A stretch of DNA of 64,000 nucleotides from Mammaliicoccus sp. Dog046 (GCF_034039665.1 NZ_CP120131.1:2038499-2102498), one strand, 5' to 3'. Positions 19,883-30,341 are shown, counted from the first letter of the stretch. Notes: generated by a model from the sequence alone, not told the origin. Program-made: numbers and translations.

Positions 19883-20815
19883 CTAATGTATATAATTATA
19901 AGACTTTGCTGCTGATGCTGATATTGTTCTTGAAGATACAACACCTACACCTTGATAATTCATTTCAGATACTTGAATTGAACCGTCTGAATTCACTTTA
20001 TCAACGTATGCAACATGTCCGTATCCACCAGCAGTAGATTGTAAAATTGATCCAGCAGCTGGATTATTGTTCACTTTATATCCTGCTTGTGATGCTGCAT
20101 TTGCCCAATTATTCGCATTACCCCAAGTATTTCCTAAGTCCGGTCTCTTACTGAATGCATAATAAGTACATTGACCAGATGTATATAAATTATCTCCCCC
20201 ACCAACATGTGAATGGTTACTTGAAACAGGTGTTGTTGTATATGTTGCTTCATGCCCTTGGTTATTCCAAGATGTTCTTACTTCAGGTTGATGATATGCA
20301 ACTTCGTTTACATATGATTGCGTGCTGTATGCATGTTGTTCTTCAGAATGTGTATGAGTTGTAGCTGAAGATGATGCAGTCGAAGGCGCTAGAACTGTTA
20401 CACTTGTAGGCTCTGCAGTCGCGCCTGCTTCTTCTACTTGTGCGTTTTCTTCTACTTCAACTTCTTCACCTGAAACCTTTAATGAAGTTCCAACAACGAT
20501 GACATCAGAAGATAAATCATTCCATTCTTTCAAATCGGAAACTGACACATCAAATTTCTCTGAAATCTTATTAAGTGTGTCACCTTCTTGAACAACATAG
20601 ACATTATCTTTTAATACTTTTATATTTTGTCCAACTGTTACATCGCTAGTAATGTTATTTAACGCTTTTAAGTCTGAAACTGACGTTCCATACTTTTCAG
20701 AAAGTGTAGCTAAATTTTCTCCGTTTTCAACTTTATGGCTATTAGCAAATGCTGACGGCTCTACTAATGTTGTCAAAGCAGTAACTGATGCAAGTGCAAT
20801 GAAAGTTTTTTTCAT
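19883..20815 (-). CDS. Secreted LysM-CHAP cell-wall hydrolase (SsaA/Sle1-like)
   Basis: Exported peptidoglycan amidase or endopeptidase. The 310-aa protein has a signal peptide ([24 protein letters not shown]), LysM repeat 1 at about residues 27-68, LysM repeat 2 at about 72-114, a Ser/Thr/His-rich linker at 115-205 and a CHAP catalytic domain at 207-310. The catalytic pair is Cys216 (SGQCTYYAF) and His267 (GYGHVAYVD). The linker is unusually His-rich. A WalR-like box and an extended -10 lie upstream, so WalKR control of autolysis fits. It may be monocistronic. Confidence 0.93.
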   Translation of the reverse strand: MKKTFIALASVTALTTLVEPSAFANSHKVENGENLATLSEKYGTSVSDLKALNNITSDVTVGQNIKVLKDNVYVVQEGDTLNKISEKFDVSVSDLKEWNDLSSDVIVVGTSLKVSGEEVEVEENAQVEEAGATAEPTSVTVLAPSTASSSATTHTHSEEQHAYSTQSYVNEVAYHQPEVRTSWNNQGHEATYTTTPVSSNHSHVGGGDNLYTSGQCTYYAFSKRPDLGNTWGNANNWANAASQAGYKVNNNPAAGSILQSTAGGYGHVAYVDKVNSDGSIQVSEMNYQGVGVVSSRTISASAAKSYNYIH

Positions 20816-20894
20816 GATGATAAATCCTCCTGAGATTCATAAAATTTTATTATTATAAACAACAAATTGAATTTTCCTCAATTATTACGAGAAT

Positions 20895-20903
20895 AATATA
20901 CCA
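20895..20903 (-). promoter_or_regulatory. Extended -10 promoter of the LysM-CHAP gene
   Basis: The minus strand reads TGGTATATT, an extended -10 (TGnTATAAT-like), about 80 bases upstream of the start. No good -35 hexamer is seen, consistent with activator dependence on WalR bound just upstream. Confidence 0.5.
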
Positions 20904-20926
20904 CATTAGAAATTAAATTTTTACAT

Positions 20927-20943
20927 TGTTACAATTCTGTAAT
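20927..20943 (+). promoter_or_regulatory. WalR binding site upstream of the LysM-CHAP gene
   Basis: TGTTAC, five bases, TGTAAT matches the WalR consensus TGTWAH-N5-TGTWAH exactly. It lies on the strand opposite the gene, about 112-128 bases upstream of its start and just upstream of the -35 region. WalR boxes precede many staphylococcal CHAP and LysM autolysin genes. Confidence 0.7.
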
Positions 20944-21024
20944 AGAAACGTTAAAGTCCTATAATTTTACAGTTAAATTTGTTAATAAACCCGCCACAAC
21001 AGTCTTTTAAGAGAAAACAGAAAC

Positions 21025-21061
21025 AAACAGAGCATACGATGATTAATCACATACTCTGTTT
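21025..21061 (-). terminator. Terminator of cytochrome c551 gene
   Basis: On the minus strand AAACAGAG and CTCTGTTT close a hairpin with a palindromic TGATTAATCA centre. GTTTCTGTTTTC follows. It lies 65 bases after the cytochrome stop. Confidence 0.65.
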
Positions 21062-21125
21062 ATAAAATAGGAAATAGAAGTTTTTCAAATTATGATTTAC
21101 AATCCTAAAACCATCATTTATATAT

Positions 21126-21446
21126 TTATTTTTGTTCAGCTAACCATTTTGCCACTTCTTTAGCATCCTTTTCGTCAACAACTTTGCTTGGCATGCTGCC
21201 TTTACCTTCATTGATTACTTTTTCAATCTCAGCTTCAGATAATTTAGAACCAATATTTTTTAGTGCCGGACCAGAAGCACCTTCTAGATCCTTACCATGA
21301 CAACCTACACAAGAATTATTTTTAAATACTTCTTCACCTTTAGAGCTATAAGCTTCAGATTTGTTGTCGTCTGATGAATTCCCACATCCCGCAAATACCA
21401 AACTAGATAAAGCAACCGCAATAATCAAACTTTTTTTACCTTTCAC
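21126..21446 (-). CDS. cccB: Lipoprotein cytochrome c551-type
   Basis: A membrane-anchored small c-type cytochrome that hands electrons to a terminal oxidase outside the membrane. The 106-aa protein from the GTG at 21446 has a lipoprotein signal with lipobox VFAGC near residue 21, a Ser/Asp/Asn-rich linker, and one haem site CVGCH near residue 46. The axial Met lies in GSMPSKVVDEKDA near residue 85. A GTG three codons further upstream lies within the GGGGTGG ribosome site and is less likely. CccB of Bacillus has the same lipoprotein form. It lies alone between two intergenic repeat or terminator regions. Confidence 0.88.
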   Translation of the reverse strand: MKGKKSLIIAVALSSLVFAGCGNSSDDNKSEAYSSKGEEVFKNNSCVGCHGKDLEGASGPALKNIGSKLSEAEIEKVINEGKGSMPSKVVDEKDAKEVAKWLAEQK

Positions 21447-21537
21447 TATAACCACCCCATAAAATATAATTACAATTATATTTTACCATGATATATTATG
21501 CTTTAAAATGTATTTTTGGAGGACTGAATACTTAAAA

Positions 21538-21628
21538 TGCACTTCTTATTTGCATGTTCACTCAATCTTGCTAATAAAGACACTCTTATTTGCACATTCA
21601 CTCAATCTTGCTAATAACAACTCCGCAT
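21538..21628. repeat. 40-bp tandem repeat, two copies (family shared with 47.5 kb)
   Basis: CTTATTTGCA recurs at 21544 and 21584, a 40-base period, each unit continuing into TCACTCAATCTTGCTAATAA. The same unit family makes the array at 47.48-47.64 kb. It lies between the prfB terminator and the cytochrome c551 gene. Confidence 0.85.
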
Positions 21629-21639
21629 TAAGACCTCAT

Positions 21640-21685
21640 ATAAAAAGAAGAAAACCTAAGACTTAAATTGTCCAGGCTTTCTTCT
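21640..21685 (-). terminator. Terminator of secA-prfB
   Basis: On the minus strand AGAAGAAAGCCTGGAC, a seven-base loop, then GTCTTAGGTTTTCTTCT and TTTTTA. The stem is about 16 bp with several G-T pairs. It starts just after the prfB stop. Confidence 0.85.
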
Positions 21686-21689
21686 ATGA

Positions 21690-22797
21690 TTATTGCTCTA
21701 TTTGACTTCTTAAGTATGCATCTATAAATGGCTCGATATCTCCATCCATAACCGCATTTGTATTTCCTGTTTCTTCATTTGTTCTATGATCTTTAACCAT
21801 GGCATAAGGGTGGAATACATAAGATCGAATTTGGCTTCCCCATCCGATTTCTTTTTGTTCACCTCTAATTGCTTGAAGTGCTGCCGCTTGTTCATCTAAC
21901 TCTTTTTGATAAAGTTTTGCTTTCAACATTTTCATTGCTTGTTCTCTATTTTTTATTTGAGATCTTTCGTTTTGACAAGTAACGACAATTCCTGTTGGTT
22001 GATGGGTAATACGTACAGCTGAATCTGTAGTATTGACATGTTGTCCACCTGCACCTGATGCTCTGTAAGTATCCACTGTAATATCTTCTGAATTAACTTC
22101 TATTTCGATTTTTTCATTATCAAATTCTGGTGTTACATCACAAGAAACGAATGATGTGTGTCTGCGGCCTGAAGAATCAAAAGGCGAGATTCGCACTAAA
22201 CGGTGTACGCCTTTCTCAGCTTTCAAATAACCATATGCATTATGACCTTTAATCAATATCGTTACACTTTTAATTCCCGCTTCATCTCCAGCTTGATAAT
22301 CTAAAGTTTCTACTTTAAATCCTTTCTGTTCTCCAAAGCGTTGATACATTCTAAGTAACATTGAACCCCAGTCTTGAGATTCTGTACCCCCAGCACCTGG
22401 GTGTAACTCTAATATTGCATTGTTTGCATCGTGTTCACCATTAAGCAATAATTTTAACTCAAATTGGTCGATATCTGACTGTAAAGTCGCTAAGTCATCT
22501 TCTAACATTTCATGCATATCTTCATCATATTCTTCTTGTAGCAATTCTACAGTTGTCATTAAATCTTCAGTTTGTTGATCTAATTGATGAAAATCACCTA
22601 CTACTGATTTTAAGGCATTGTTTTGACTAATAATATCTTGCGCTTTATTTTGATCATCCCAAAAACTTGGGTCCGCCATCATCTCTTCAAATTCTTGTAT
22701 GTTAGTCTCTTTATTTTCTAAGTCAAAGAGACCCCCTGATATTTAATAACTTTTCATTATGCTTATTTAATGTTTGTCTAATTTCCGTTAATTCCAT
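21690..22797 (-). CDS. prfB: Peptide chain release factor 2, with programmed +1 frameshift
   Basis: Release factor for UGA and UAA codons. Translation starts at the ATG at 22795-22797 and reaches an in-frame TGA at 22723-22725, codon 25, inside the classic AGGGGGTCTCTTTGAC slip site. A +1 shift at CTT leads into the long second frame and gives about 368 residues. The SPF codon-recognition motif ([12 protein letters not shown]) and the peptidyl-hydrolysis GGQ motif ([11 protein letters not shown]) are present. The frameshift is autoregulatory: low RF2 favours shifting. The gene lies 12 bp after secA. Confidence 0.97.
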
Positions 22798-22809
22798 TTG
22801 TATACTCCT

Positions 22810-25341
22810 TTATGCTTGGCCATGACAGTTTTTATATTTTTTCCCGCTGCCGCATGGACATGGTTCATTTCGTCCAATTTGTTCATCATTGACGATTGGT
22901 TTTGGTTTCACTTTTTCTTTACCATCATTAGCGCCTACGTGTTTAGCTTCTCCGATTTCAACTTGTTCACGTTCGACTTGTTCACCACGGTCGATTGTTG
23001 ATTTCAGAATATACTTACTCACTTCATCCTCGATTTCATTAAGCATTGTTTCAAACAAATCGAGACCTTCGTTTTGGTATTCACGCAATGGATTGATTTG
23101 TCCATAAGATCTCAAATGGATACCTGTACGTAATTGATCCATTGTATCGATATGATCTGTCCATTTACGGTCAATCGTTCTTAATACAATCATACGCTCG
23201 AACTCAGACATTTGATCTCCAAAGTCTTCTTGTTGCGCTTTATATTGTGCTCTAATTTTCTCAAGAACAATTTCCACTATATCTTCGTGATCTCTACCAC
23301 GAATGTCATCAACTTTAATTGTATCTTGGTGTAAATATGAATCATCGATAAATTGAACAAGTGCATCATAATCCACTTCTTCTTCATTTGTTGATAAATG
23401 ATAATTGATACCACGTTCTAATGACGATTTAATCATATCTTTAACGATATCTTGGACGTCTTCTTTTTCGATAATATCATTACGCTCACCATAAATGATT
23501 TCACGTTGTTTTCTTAATACATCATCGTATTCTAATAAACGTTTACGTGCATCAAAGTTATTACCTTCAACACGTTTTTGAGCTGATTCTACTGCTCTTG
23601 AAACCATTTTAGATTCGATTGGCGTATCATCATTCATACCTAATTTACCCATTAATGATTGCATACGTTCAGAACCGAATCGCACCATTAATTCATCTTG
23701 TAATGATAAATAGAAGCGACTTCGACCGACATCTCCTTGACGTCCAGAACGTCCTCTTAATTGGTCATCGATACGTCTTGATTCATGTCGTTCAGTACCA
23801 ATTACGGCTAATCCGCCTAAATCAATAACACCATCGCCAAGTTTAATATCGGTACCACGACCAGCCATATTTGTCGCTATTGTAACAGCGCCTTTTTGAC
23901 CAGCATTTAAAATAATTTCAGCTTCTCGTTCGTGGTTCTTAGCGTTCAATACGTTATGTCTAACGCCTTTTTTCTTTAATAGTTGTGAAATATATTCACT
24001 TGTTTCAACGGCTACAGTACCTAATAAGACAGGTTGTCCTTTTTTATGGAATTCAATAACGTCATTAACAACGGCATCAAATTTACCTTTTTGAGATGAG
24101 AAGATTAAATCCGCTTCATCTAACCTTTGAATAGGTCTATTTGTAGGAATTTGTGTCACAGTCATATTGTAAATATTTCTAAATTCTTCTTCTTCCGTCT
24201 TAGCTGTACCAGTCATACCTGAAAGTTTGTTGTACATTCTAAAGAAGTTTTGGAATGTTATAGAAGCCATCGTTTTAGATTCATTTTGAATTTCTAAACC
24301 TTCTTTAGCCTCGATTGCTTGATGTAATCCATCTGAGAAACGTCTACCTGGCATTGTACGACCTGTAAATTGGTCAACAATCATAATTTCTCCATCTTCT
24401 ACAACGTAATCTTTATCTTTAAACATTGTACGATTGGCTTTTAATGCAATATTAATATGGTGCATTAAATTAACATGCTTAACATCGAACAGGTTTTCAA
24501 TTTTAAACATACGTTCTGCTTTATCAATACCTTGTTCTGTTAAAGTTATCGCTTTTGTCTTCTCATCGAAACTGAAATCATCTTCGCCTTTTAACATTTT
24601 TACAAAAACATTCGCTTGCGTATATAATGTCGTAGATTTCTCAGCTTCACCTGAAATAATTAAAGGTGTTCTCGCTTCATCAATTAAGATTGAATCGACT
24701 TCATCAATAATCGCAAAGTTTAACGGTCTCATAACACGGTCTTTCTTATATGTGACCATATTGTCTCTTAAATAATCGAACCCTAGTTCATTATTTGTAC
24801 TATACGTAATGTCAGATGAGTACGCTTCACGTTTCTGATCCGTATCTAACGCATTCAGATTTAGACCTACTGATAATCCTAAGAAATTATACAGTTGTGC
24901 CATTTCTTCACTTTGTGAGCTAGAAAGATATTCATTGACAGTTACAACATGTACGCCTCTACCTGATAAAGCATTTAAATATACAGGCATAGTTGCTGTT
25001 AACGTTTTACCTTCACCAGTTTTCATTTCTGAAATGTCACCACGATGGATAGCGATACCACCCATGATTTGAACTCTAAATGGTGTCATATTAAATACCC
25101 TTGTTGACGCTTCTCTTACAACTGCATAAGCTTCTGGTAATATTTTGTCTAAATATTTTTCTTGCTTTTGATAATCTTCTATTTCTGCTAATTCTTTTTT
25201 AAATTGTTCAGTTTTGCCTCTTAACTCATCGTCTGTTAATTTAGCCATTTCATCTTCTAATTTAATGACTTGATCTGCTAACTTTCCAAGTGATTTAACA
25301 ACACGTTTGTTGCCATCAGCTATTTTTGATAAAAAACCCAT
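22810..25341 (-). CDS. secA: Preprotein translocase ATPase subunit
   Basis: Motor of the Sec translocon, pushing unfolded preproteins through SecYEG. The 843-aa protein has Walker A (MKTGEGKT) near residue 102, the DEAD-like IIDEVDSIL near 211, a helicase second domain ([12 protein letters not shown] near 494) and the C-terminal zinc-binding SEC-C motif [14 protein letters not shown] at the very end. The ATG at 25339-25341 has GAAGGAGA upstream; the open frame extends 17 codons further but with no ribosome site. It is followed by prfB, as in other Firmicutes. Confidence 0.98.
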   Translation of the reverse strand: MGFLSKIADGNKRVVKSLGKLADQVIKLEDEMAKLTDDELRGKTEQFKKELAEIEDYQKQEKYLDKILPEAYAVVREASTRVFNMTPFRVQIMGGIAIHRGDISEMKTGEGKTLTATMPVYLNALSGRGVHVVTVNEYLSSSQSEEMAQLYNFLGLSVGLNLNALDTDQKREAYSSDITYSTNNELGFDYLRDNMVTYKKDRVMRPLNFAIIDEVDSILIDEARTPLIISGEAEKSTTLYTQANVFVKMLKGEDDFSFDEKTKAITLTEQGIDKAERMFKIENLFDVKHVNLMHHINIALKANRTMFKDKDYVVEDGEIMIVDQFTGRTMPGRRFSDGLHQAIEAKEGLEIQNESKTMASITFQNFFRMYNKLSGMTGTAKTEEEEFRNIYNMTVTQIPTNRPIQRLDEADLIFSSQKGKFDAVVNDVIEFHKKGQPVLLGTVAVETSEYISQLLKKKGVRHNVLNAKNHEREAEIILNAGQKGAVTIATNMAGRGTDIKLGDGVIDLGGLAVIGTERHESRRIDDQLRGRSGRQGDVGRSRFYLSLQDELMVRFGSERMQSLMGKLGMNDDTPIESKMVSRAVESAQKRVEGNNFDARKRLLEYDDVLRKQREIIYGERNDIIEKEDVQDIVKDMIKSSLERGINYHLSTNEEEVDYDALVQFIDDSYLHQDTIKVDDIRGRDHEDIVEIVLEKIRAQYKAQQEDFGDQMSEFERMIVLRTIDRKWTDHIDTMDQLRTGIHLRSYGQINPLREYQNEGLDLFETMLNEIEDEVSKYILKSTIDRGEQVEREQVEIGEAKHVGANDGKEKVKPKPIVNDEQIGRNEPCPCGSGKKYKNCHGQA

Positions 25342-25456
25342 TTTGTTCTCTCCTTCAACTAGGAAACTAGTAATCTTACAACAATATATCATAACACGTT
25401 TAATTGTCTTTTTATACTATTTAAGATTACCACCTCTGTACGCGAAAAGCTATTAA

Positions 25457-25491
25457 TACAAAAGAAACTGGCACAGAAATTCTGCACCAGT
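25457..25491 (-). terminator. Terminator of hpf
   Basis: On the minus strand ACTGGTGCAGA, a three-base loop, TCTGTGCCAGT (two G-T pairs) and TTTCTTTT. It ends the hpf transcript ahead of secA. Confidence 0.8.
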
Positions 25492-25505
25492 TTAAGTTCA
25501 TTTAT

Positions 25506-26078
25506 TTATTGTATTGAAGTTTCGATTAATCCATATTTACCATCTTTACGTTTGTAAACAATACTTGTTTCGTCTGTATCTGCATCTGTAAAAATGTAAA
25601 AGTCGTGACCCAATAAATTCATTTGTAATACTGCTTCTTCAGAATCCATTGGTTTTAACGCAAATTGTTTAGAACGAATAATTTCAATTTCACTATCGCT
25701 TTCATTATCTTCAACTTCTTCAGGTGGTGTAGATTCTATGCTATTTGCAAAAACATCTTTATCTCGCCCTTTATCGCGATACTTTCTATTTACTTTCGTT
25801 TTGTACTTGCGGACTTGTCTTTCTAGTTTGCTTGTTATCAAGTCGATTCCAGCATATAAATCTTCATGTCGTTCTTCAGCTCTTAAAGTAACATCTTTAA
25901 GTGGAATAGTTACTTCAACCTTACTGCGTGAATCCTGATAAGTTTTGATTTTAACATGAGCTATCGCCTCTGGGACATTAGTAAAATATCTTTCTAATTT
26001 ACCTACTTTGTCCTCAATATAATTTCTTATCGGATCAGTCACTGTGATGTTTTCACCATGAATTTCAAATCTGATCAT
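25506..26078 (-). CDS. hpf: Long-form ribosome hibernation promoting factor
   Basis: Dimerises 70S ribosomes into inactive 100S particles in stationary phase. The 190-aa protein has the long form: the N-terminal domain at residues 1-100 (YfiA-like, binds the decoding region) and a C-terminal dimerisation domain at about 125-185 ([37 protein letters not shown]), joined by an acidic linker. The start ATG has AGGAGT. It has its own terminator before secA. Confidence 0.96.
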   Translation of the reverse strand: MIRFEIHGENITVTDPIRNYIEDKVGKLERYFTNVPEAIAHVKIKTYQDSRSKVEVTIPLKDVTLRAEERHEDLYAGIDLITSKLERQVRKYKTKVNRKYRDKGRDKDVFANSIESTPPEEVEDNESDSEIEIIRSKQFALKPMDSEEAVLQMNLLGHDFYIFTDADTDETSIVYKRKDGKYGLIETSIQ

Positions 26079-26144
26079 AAAGCACCGACTCCTTTAACGC
26101 TCTATTTCTCTTGTGTTTCTTCCTACTTATATTTTACCATTTTT

Positions 26145-26819
26145 TTACCCTCTTGCAAATGTTAAGCTATCTAATATTCTGATTTTTCTAACATATAAAA
26201 GTTCCGCTAATTGATGTATTGTTAATCCCGTTGTATATATATCATCCACTAATAAAATACGTTTATTTTCTAAGTCTATCTCTTTCGAAATTTGAAATGG
26301 ATTTAACTGCTTTGCTCGTTCCATTTTAGTAAGTTCAGATTGTTTTCTTCGTTCTGCTGTTGTAAATATTTCAGTAAATTTAATGTTATTACATTCTAAC
26401 ACGTACGACACATGGTCAAAGGTACGTATTGTTTTCTTACTTGGATGAATTGGCGCCGGAATAATATAGTCGTATTGTTTGATTAACTTTGGTGGTAATT
26501 GAAATATTTGTCCAAGGGCAACATCCCCCATGAGTTTATATTGATGAATAACTTCCTTTACTATCCCTTGATAATCGTAAAGCGTATAGAGTTGGTTAAT
26601 TAATGTGTACCGTTGCGACAGCCACTGACAATCTAAACACGCTTCTTCATTCTTACCTAATACTTTCAAGCATCTTTGGCATCTTCGCACATCTTGATTA
26701 AATTCAAATTCCGCTTTACACGTTTCACATATAATAGAAGATTTAGCATAAAAATTAACTAACGTGATCACTTCTCTTATTGGATTTTGACATACAAGAC
26801 AATATTTCAATTTAACCAC
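26145..26819 (-). CDS. comFC: ComFC-like phosphoribosyltransferase-fold competence protein
   Basis: The 224-aa protein is associated with DNA uptake in competent Gram-positives. An N-terminal zinc-ribbon has CxxC pairs (CLVC near residue 7, CETC near 32 and the CQRC/CLDC pairs near 47-62). A PRPP-binding motif RILLVDDIYTTGLTIHQL is near residues 187-204. The GTG at 26819 overlaps comFA by 13 bases. A TTG three codons downstream (26810) lies at a better distance from AGGGGTGG and is the alternative start. It is second gene of the comF operon. Confidence 0.9.
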   Translation of the reverse strand: MVKLKYCLVCQNPIREVITLVNFYAKSSIICETCKAEFEFNQDVRRCQRCLKVLGKNEEACLDCQWLSQRYTLINQLYTLYDYQGIVKEVIHQYKLMGDVALGQIFQLPPKLIKQYDYIIPAPIHPSKKTIRTFDHVSYVLECNNIKFTEIFTTAERRKQSELTKMERAKQLNPFQISKEIDLENKRILLVDDIYTTGLTIHQLAELLYVRKIRILDSLTFARG

Positions 26820-28093
26820 CCCTTTTCTTGAGCGAGACGATTCATTTTAACAATTTCATTACGTGCACGCGTCATTTTTTTAGTTATTCCAACGTGATAA
26901 CACATCACTTTTCCTGTCGTACATGACCATTTACGACCGACACGACCAGCTATTTGAACAATTGCACTACATTCGAATTCATCAGATCGTATAATGACCA
27001 CATCTAAAAATTCTAATGTAACGCCTCTTTCAAGAATCGTCGTCGTAAACATAATATCGATTTCCCCTGCTCTTAATCGATTTACTTTTTCGTGACGTTG
27101 TTTGTCTTTACTCGATACACATTCAATATTTGAGAAATACTGTTGATATATTTTAAAAACATGATGCATGTAAGTAATATCATGAAAAAATACAAACGTC
27201 TTTCTACTATTTTTAATTTGTTCTTTCAAAAAATTTAATAGCTTCTTATTTATTCTGTTTTCTTTCACATCATTAAAGATAAATTCAGGTACGGGTAACG
27301 GAGAACCGTGGTATCTTGCGGGAAGTTTAATAATTTCAGATTCATTAAATGTGGACAGTAATTGCGGTGGCGGTGTGGCTGTTAAATAGATATGACTCGA
27401 TTTCATTGTTGATGACTTCTTTATAATCTGCATTAATTGGTTATCCATTTCTAACGGAAATGCATCGACTTCATCCACGATGATGACATTAAAGTGACAA
27501 TCGTATCGCATTAATTGATGTACAGTTGAAACGACAAATGTACTATCATATTGACCGGCATGCCCTTCATACATTAAATCTATCTGCTCTTCTTGAAATG
27601 CATCACGTAATCTTAAATACACTTCTTTCACGACATCTACTCTTGGAGAAACGACCGCAACATTATACCCTTGTTGTCTAGCTGCAGATATTCCTTCAAA
27701 GATCATTTCTGTTTTACCCGCACCAGTTACCGCATGCACTAATAAAGGTTGATTGTTGAGTATACAATCTTTAATTTTATTTGAAGCGATTTGCTGTTGT
27801 TCACTTAATTCAAAGTTCAAATGATATTTGGCAGCTGATTCGTCCCGTTTACTTTCAATCATAAAGATATCTTTGCAACTTTGTACTTTTCCTAATTGGA
27901 TACAGTATCTACAATATATAACCTGTTCATTACAATGATGACAATAATATTGAAAGAATAACTTTGGATCGGTGTTTGTACATTGATTACATTTATATTT
28001 ACCTTGATTGTTTGTCACACCACGGACTCGTGTTCTTACACTTTCTGTAGTGACTTCATTCAGATCATGACATATTCGACCATATAACTTCAT
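26807..28093 (-). CDS. comFA: ComFA-like DNA uptake ATPase
   Basis: Superfamily 2 helicase-like motor that helps pull single-stranded DNA into the cell during transformation. The 428-aa protein has an N-terminal zinc-binding region with four CxxC pairs (CNQC, CHHC, CRYC and nearby Cys) at about residues 30-75, Walker A VTGAGKTE near 120, the DEVDAF box near 208, and a C-terminal helicase domain with the arginine-finger QIAGRVGRK near 380. The ATG at 28091-28093 follows GGAGG. The degV terminator lies just upstream, so it has its own promoter. Confidence 0.93.
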   Translation of the reverse strand: MKLYGRICHDLNEVTTESVRTRVRGVTNNQGKYKCNQCTNTDPKLFFQYYCHHCNEQVIYCRYCIQLGKVQSCKDIFMIESKRDESAAKYHLNFELSEQQQIASNKIKDCILNNQPLLVHAVTGAGKTEMIFEGISAARQQGYNVAVVSPRVDVVKEVYLRLRDAFQEEQIDLMYEGHAGQYDSTFVVSTVHQLMRYDCHFNVIIVDEVDAFPLEMDNQLMQIIKKSSTMKSSHIYLTATPPPQLLSTFNESEIIKLPARYHGSPLPVPEFIFNDVKENRINKKLLNFLKEQIKNSRKTFVFFHDITYMHHVFKIYQQYFSNIECVSSKDKQRHEKVNRLRAGEIDIMFTTTILERGVTLEFLDVVIIRSDEFECSAIVQIAGRVGRKWSCTTGKVMCYHVGITKKMTRARNEIVKMNRLAQEKGWLN

Positions 28094-28105
28094 AAATACC
28101 TCCAA

Positions 28106-28139
28106 TAAAAAAGCACAAAAAGCATAAGCTTTTTGTGCT
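28106..28139 (-). terminator. Terminator of degV
   Basis: On the minus strand a perfect 12-bp stem AGCACAAAAAGC / GCTTTTTGTGCT with a TTAT loop, then TTTTTTA. It lies immediately before the comFA ribosome site. Confidence 0.93.
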
Positions 28140-28151
28140 GTAGTTATTTTA

Positions 28152-29018
28152 TTATATTGTTAGTTCTAATGGTGTCGTCGTAAATCCAAGTCCAAGTGAG
28201 CCTTCGCCTAAATGCGTACCAATTACAGGACCAAAGTAGCTCAATATCACATTTGCTTCAGGAAATAGTTGCTCAATTTGTGCTTTCCAAGCTTGACCTG
28301 CCGCTTCATCATTACCATGAATGACTACAATAGATAAATCTGAATTACCTTCAACTTCAAGTTTCACTTGTTCTTCGATATGTTTCATCGCTCTTTTTTT
28401 GGTTCTTACTTTATCGTAAGGTACAATTTTCGTATCAACAAAATGCAACAACGGTTTCACTTGTAACATTGTTCCTACAAGTGCTTGGGCACTGCTAAGT
28501 CGCCCACCTTTTTTCAAGTTGTTTAAATCATCAACAATAAAATAAGCATTCGTTGTTTCTTTCATTGCTTCTAATTGTTCTAATATGTTGTCGACAACTG
28601 TCATACCTTGTTCTACAAGCTGACTCGCTTTCAAAGCATAGAACCCTTGAACGGCACATGATATTTCTGAATCAAAAGGATGTACTTTAATACCATCAAC
28701 CATGGCATTAGCAGTAACTGCACTTTGATATGTCCCACTTATACCACTAGATAGATGCACAGCTATGACATCTGTATAGCCTTCTTCTTTCAACTCTTCT
28801 AGCAACTTCACATATTCACCCATAGCAGGTTGAGAAGTCGTAGGCAACTGTGACTCATTTCTCATTCTTTTATAGAAATCATCTGTATTTAAATCAGATA
28901 ATTCTTTATACGCTTCATCATTAAAAATAACATTTAAAGCAATTGTTTTAATTTGATATTTTTCTAAATAAGATTGATCTAAGTATGCTGTTGAATCTGT
29001 TAGAACAGCAATCTTCAT
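28152..29018 (-). CDS. DegV/FakB fatty-acid-binding protein
   Basis: The 288-aa DegV-fold protein has start MKIAVLTDSTAYLD, the TSQPAMGEY segment near residue 63, the HLSSGISGTYQSA substrate-binding loop near 90-102, and GLGFTTTPLELTI at the C-terminus. Proteins of this family (FakB) hold a fatty acid for phosphorylation by FakA kinase and supply acyl-phosphate for phospholipid synthesis. The acyl specificity cannot be read from sequence alone. The ATG at 29016-29018 follows AAGGAGG. A strong terminator follows. Confidence 0.9.
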   Translation of the reverse strand: MKIAVLTDSTAYLDQSYLEKYQIKTIALNVIFNDEAYKELSDLNTDDFYKRMRNESQLPTTSQPAMGEYVKLLEELKEEGYTDVIAVHLSSGISGTYQSAVTANAMVDGIKVHPFDSEISCAVQGFYALKASQLVEQGMTVVDNILEQLEAMKETTNAYFIVDDLNNLKKGGRLSSAQALVGTMLQVKPLLHFVDTKIVPYDKVRTKKRAMKHIEEQVKLEVEGNSDLSIVVIHGNDEAAGQAWKAQIEQLFPEANVILSYFGPVIGTHLGEGSLGLGFTTTPLELTI

Positions 29019-29091
29019 ATTGATATCCTCCTTGAATCTCTTCAATATCAATCATATCTAATTCTTACTTATTTGAAAAGAAGTTTATAAA

Positions 29092-29607
29092 TTAAATTGC
29101 AGCTTGTGCCATTCTAGAAAATTTATAATTTCCATCTTTCTTTACAAGTGTAACTACTTCATTAAATTTCTTTTCTTCTTTTTTATCATTATTCTTAGGA
29201 TAAGCTGTCGTTTTTACATTATAAAAGACAACTACTTTGTCTTTTTTCTTTTCAAGGAATTTTATATTATCAATCTTTTTATCGAATTTATAACTTTTTA
29301 AAGTATCCGTTAAAACTTTTTTCTCTTCTTTAATATCTAATTGTTTTGACTGACTATCAATAGTAGAAATATATGCATCTACGTCTCCATCATTTAATGA
29401 CTTACGATTCAATTCAATGACATCTTTGACTTCTTTTTCAGTATTTGAATCCACTTTAATTGTTTCTTTCGGGTTCCCTTTATCATCCAATAACACACCC
29501 TGCTCATTATTTGCATCGTCTGATGTTTGTTTAGGTTCTTCTTTAGAACTACATGCGGCTAATAAAATAGCTAGGGATAAACATAAAAACAATAATTTTT
29601 TCTTCAC
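29092..29607 (-). CDS. Predicted lipoprotein with NTF2-like domain region
   Basis: The 171-aa exported lipoprotein has a signal (KKKLLFLCLSLAILLAAC) with the acylated Cys near residue 19. An Asn/Glu/Lys linker follows, then a domain of about 100 residues (KDVIELNRKSLNDGDVDAYISTID ... VVFYNVKTTAYPKN ... NEVVTLVKKDGNYKF). The alternating hydrophobic beta-strands and the early helix resemble NTF2-like/SnoaL proteins. The start is uncertain, with GTG at 29607 preferred because AAAGGA lies about nine bases upstream. The function is not known. It is divergent from the next gene yigZ. Confidence 0.7.
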   Translation of the reverse strand: MKKKLLFLCLSLAILLAACSSKEEPKQTSDDANNEQGVLLDDKGNPKETIKVDSNTEKEVKDVIELNRKSLNDGDVDAYISTIDSQSKQLDIKEEKKVLTDTLKSYKFDKKIDNIKFLEKKKDKVVVFYNVKTTAYPKNNDKKEEKKFNEVVTLVKKDGNYKFSRMAQAAI

Positions 29608-29687
29608 TACATACAATCCTTTCCCGACTAAATTCAATAGTATATACTTATCCTAACAGATTATCATGTAAAGGGAGAAGTTATAAC

Positions 29688-30329
29688 ATGTCAGAAGGAC
29701 TTATTACAATAAAATCAGCACATGAAACTGAATTGGTTATTAATAAATCTCGATTTATTGCAAGCATTCATCCAGCAGAAACTGAAGAAGAAGCGAAAGC
29801 ATTCATTCAACATAAGAAAAAGGAACATCATGACGCAACACATAACTGTTCGAGTTATGTCATTGGTCCAACTATGTTGACTCAAAAAGCAAACGATGAT
29901 GGAGAACCTTCAGGAACTGCCGGCGTACCTATGTTAGAAGTATTAAAAAAACAACAACTTCATAATGTTGTTGTCGTTGTCACACGTTATTTTGGTGGGA
30001 TTAAATTAGGTGCTGGTGGTTTAATAAGAGCATACGGTAGTGCCGTTAGCCAAGTCGTTAAAGAATCAGGAAGAATTATATTGATGGATGCAATTCCATT
30101 CGAAGTGACATTAGATTACGATCAAACAGGTCGTTTTGAACACGAATTAGAACAAACAGATTATGCACTCGTAAACACAGATTATACAGATAAAGTTAAA
30201 TATACAATCAACGTCGTTGCAGCTGAAGAAGATCAATTTATCTCCTTCTTAAATGAAGTCAATCAAGGAAAATACGAATTAAATAGACAAGACATCATCG
30301 CCCTTCCATTTCCTTATAATGAAGAATAA
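29688..30329 (+). CDS. yigZ: YigZ/IMPACT family protein
   Basis: The 213-aa protein has an N-terminal UPF0029 (IMPACT) domain at about residues 18-122, including ATHNCSSYVIG and the DDGEPSGTAGVPML motif, and the conserved VTRYFGGIKLGAGGLIRAYG. The C-terminal DUF1949-type half is about 138-200. The family is implicated in translation or ribosome-linked control but its activity is uncertain. The ATG follows AGGGAGAAG. A convergent hicB and a shared hairpin terminator follow. Confidence 0.92.
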   Translation: MSEGLITIKSAHETELVINKSRFIASIHPAETEEEAKAFIQHKKKEHHDATHNCSSYVIGPTMLTQKANDDGEPSGTAGVPMLEVLKKQQLHNVVVVVTRYFGGIKLGAGGLIRAYGSAVSQVVKESGRIILMDAIPFEVTLDYDQTGRFEHELEQTDYALVNTDYTDKVKYTINVVAAEEDQFISFLNEVNQGKYELNRQDIIALPFPYNEE

Positions 30330-30341
30330 ATAGATAATATA

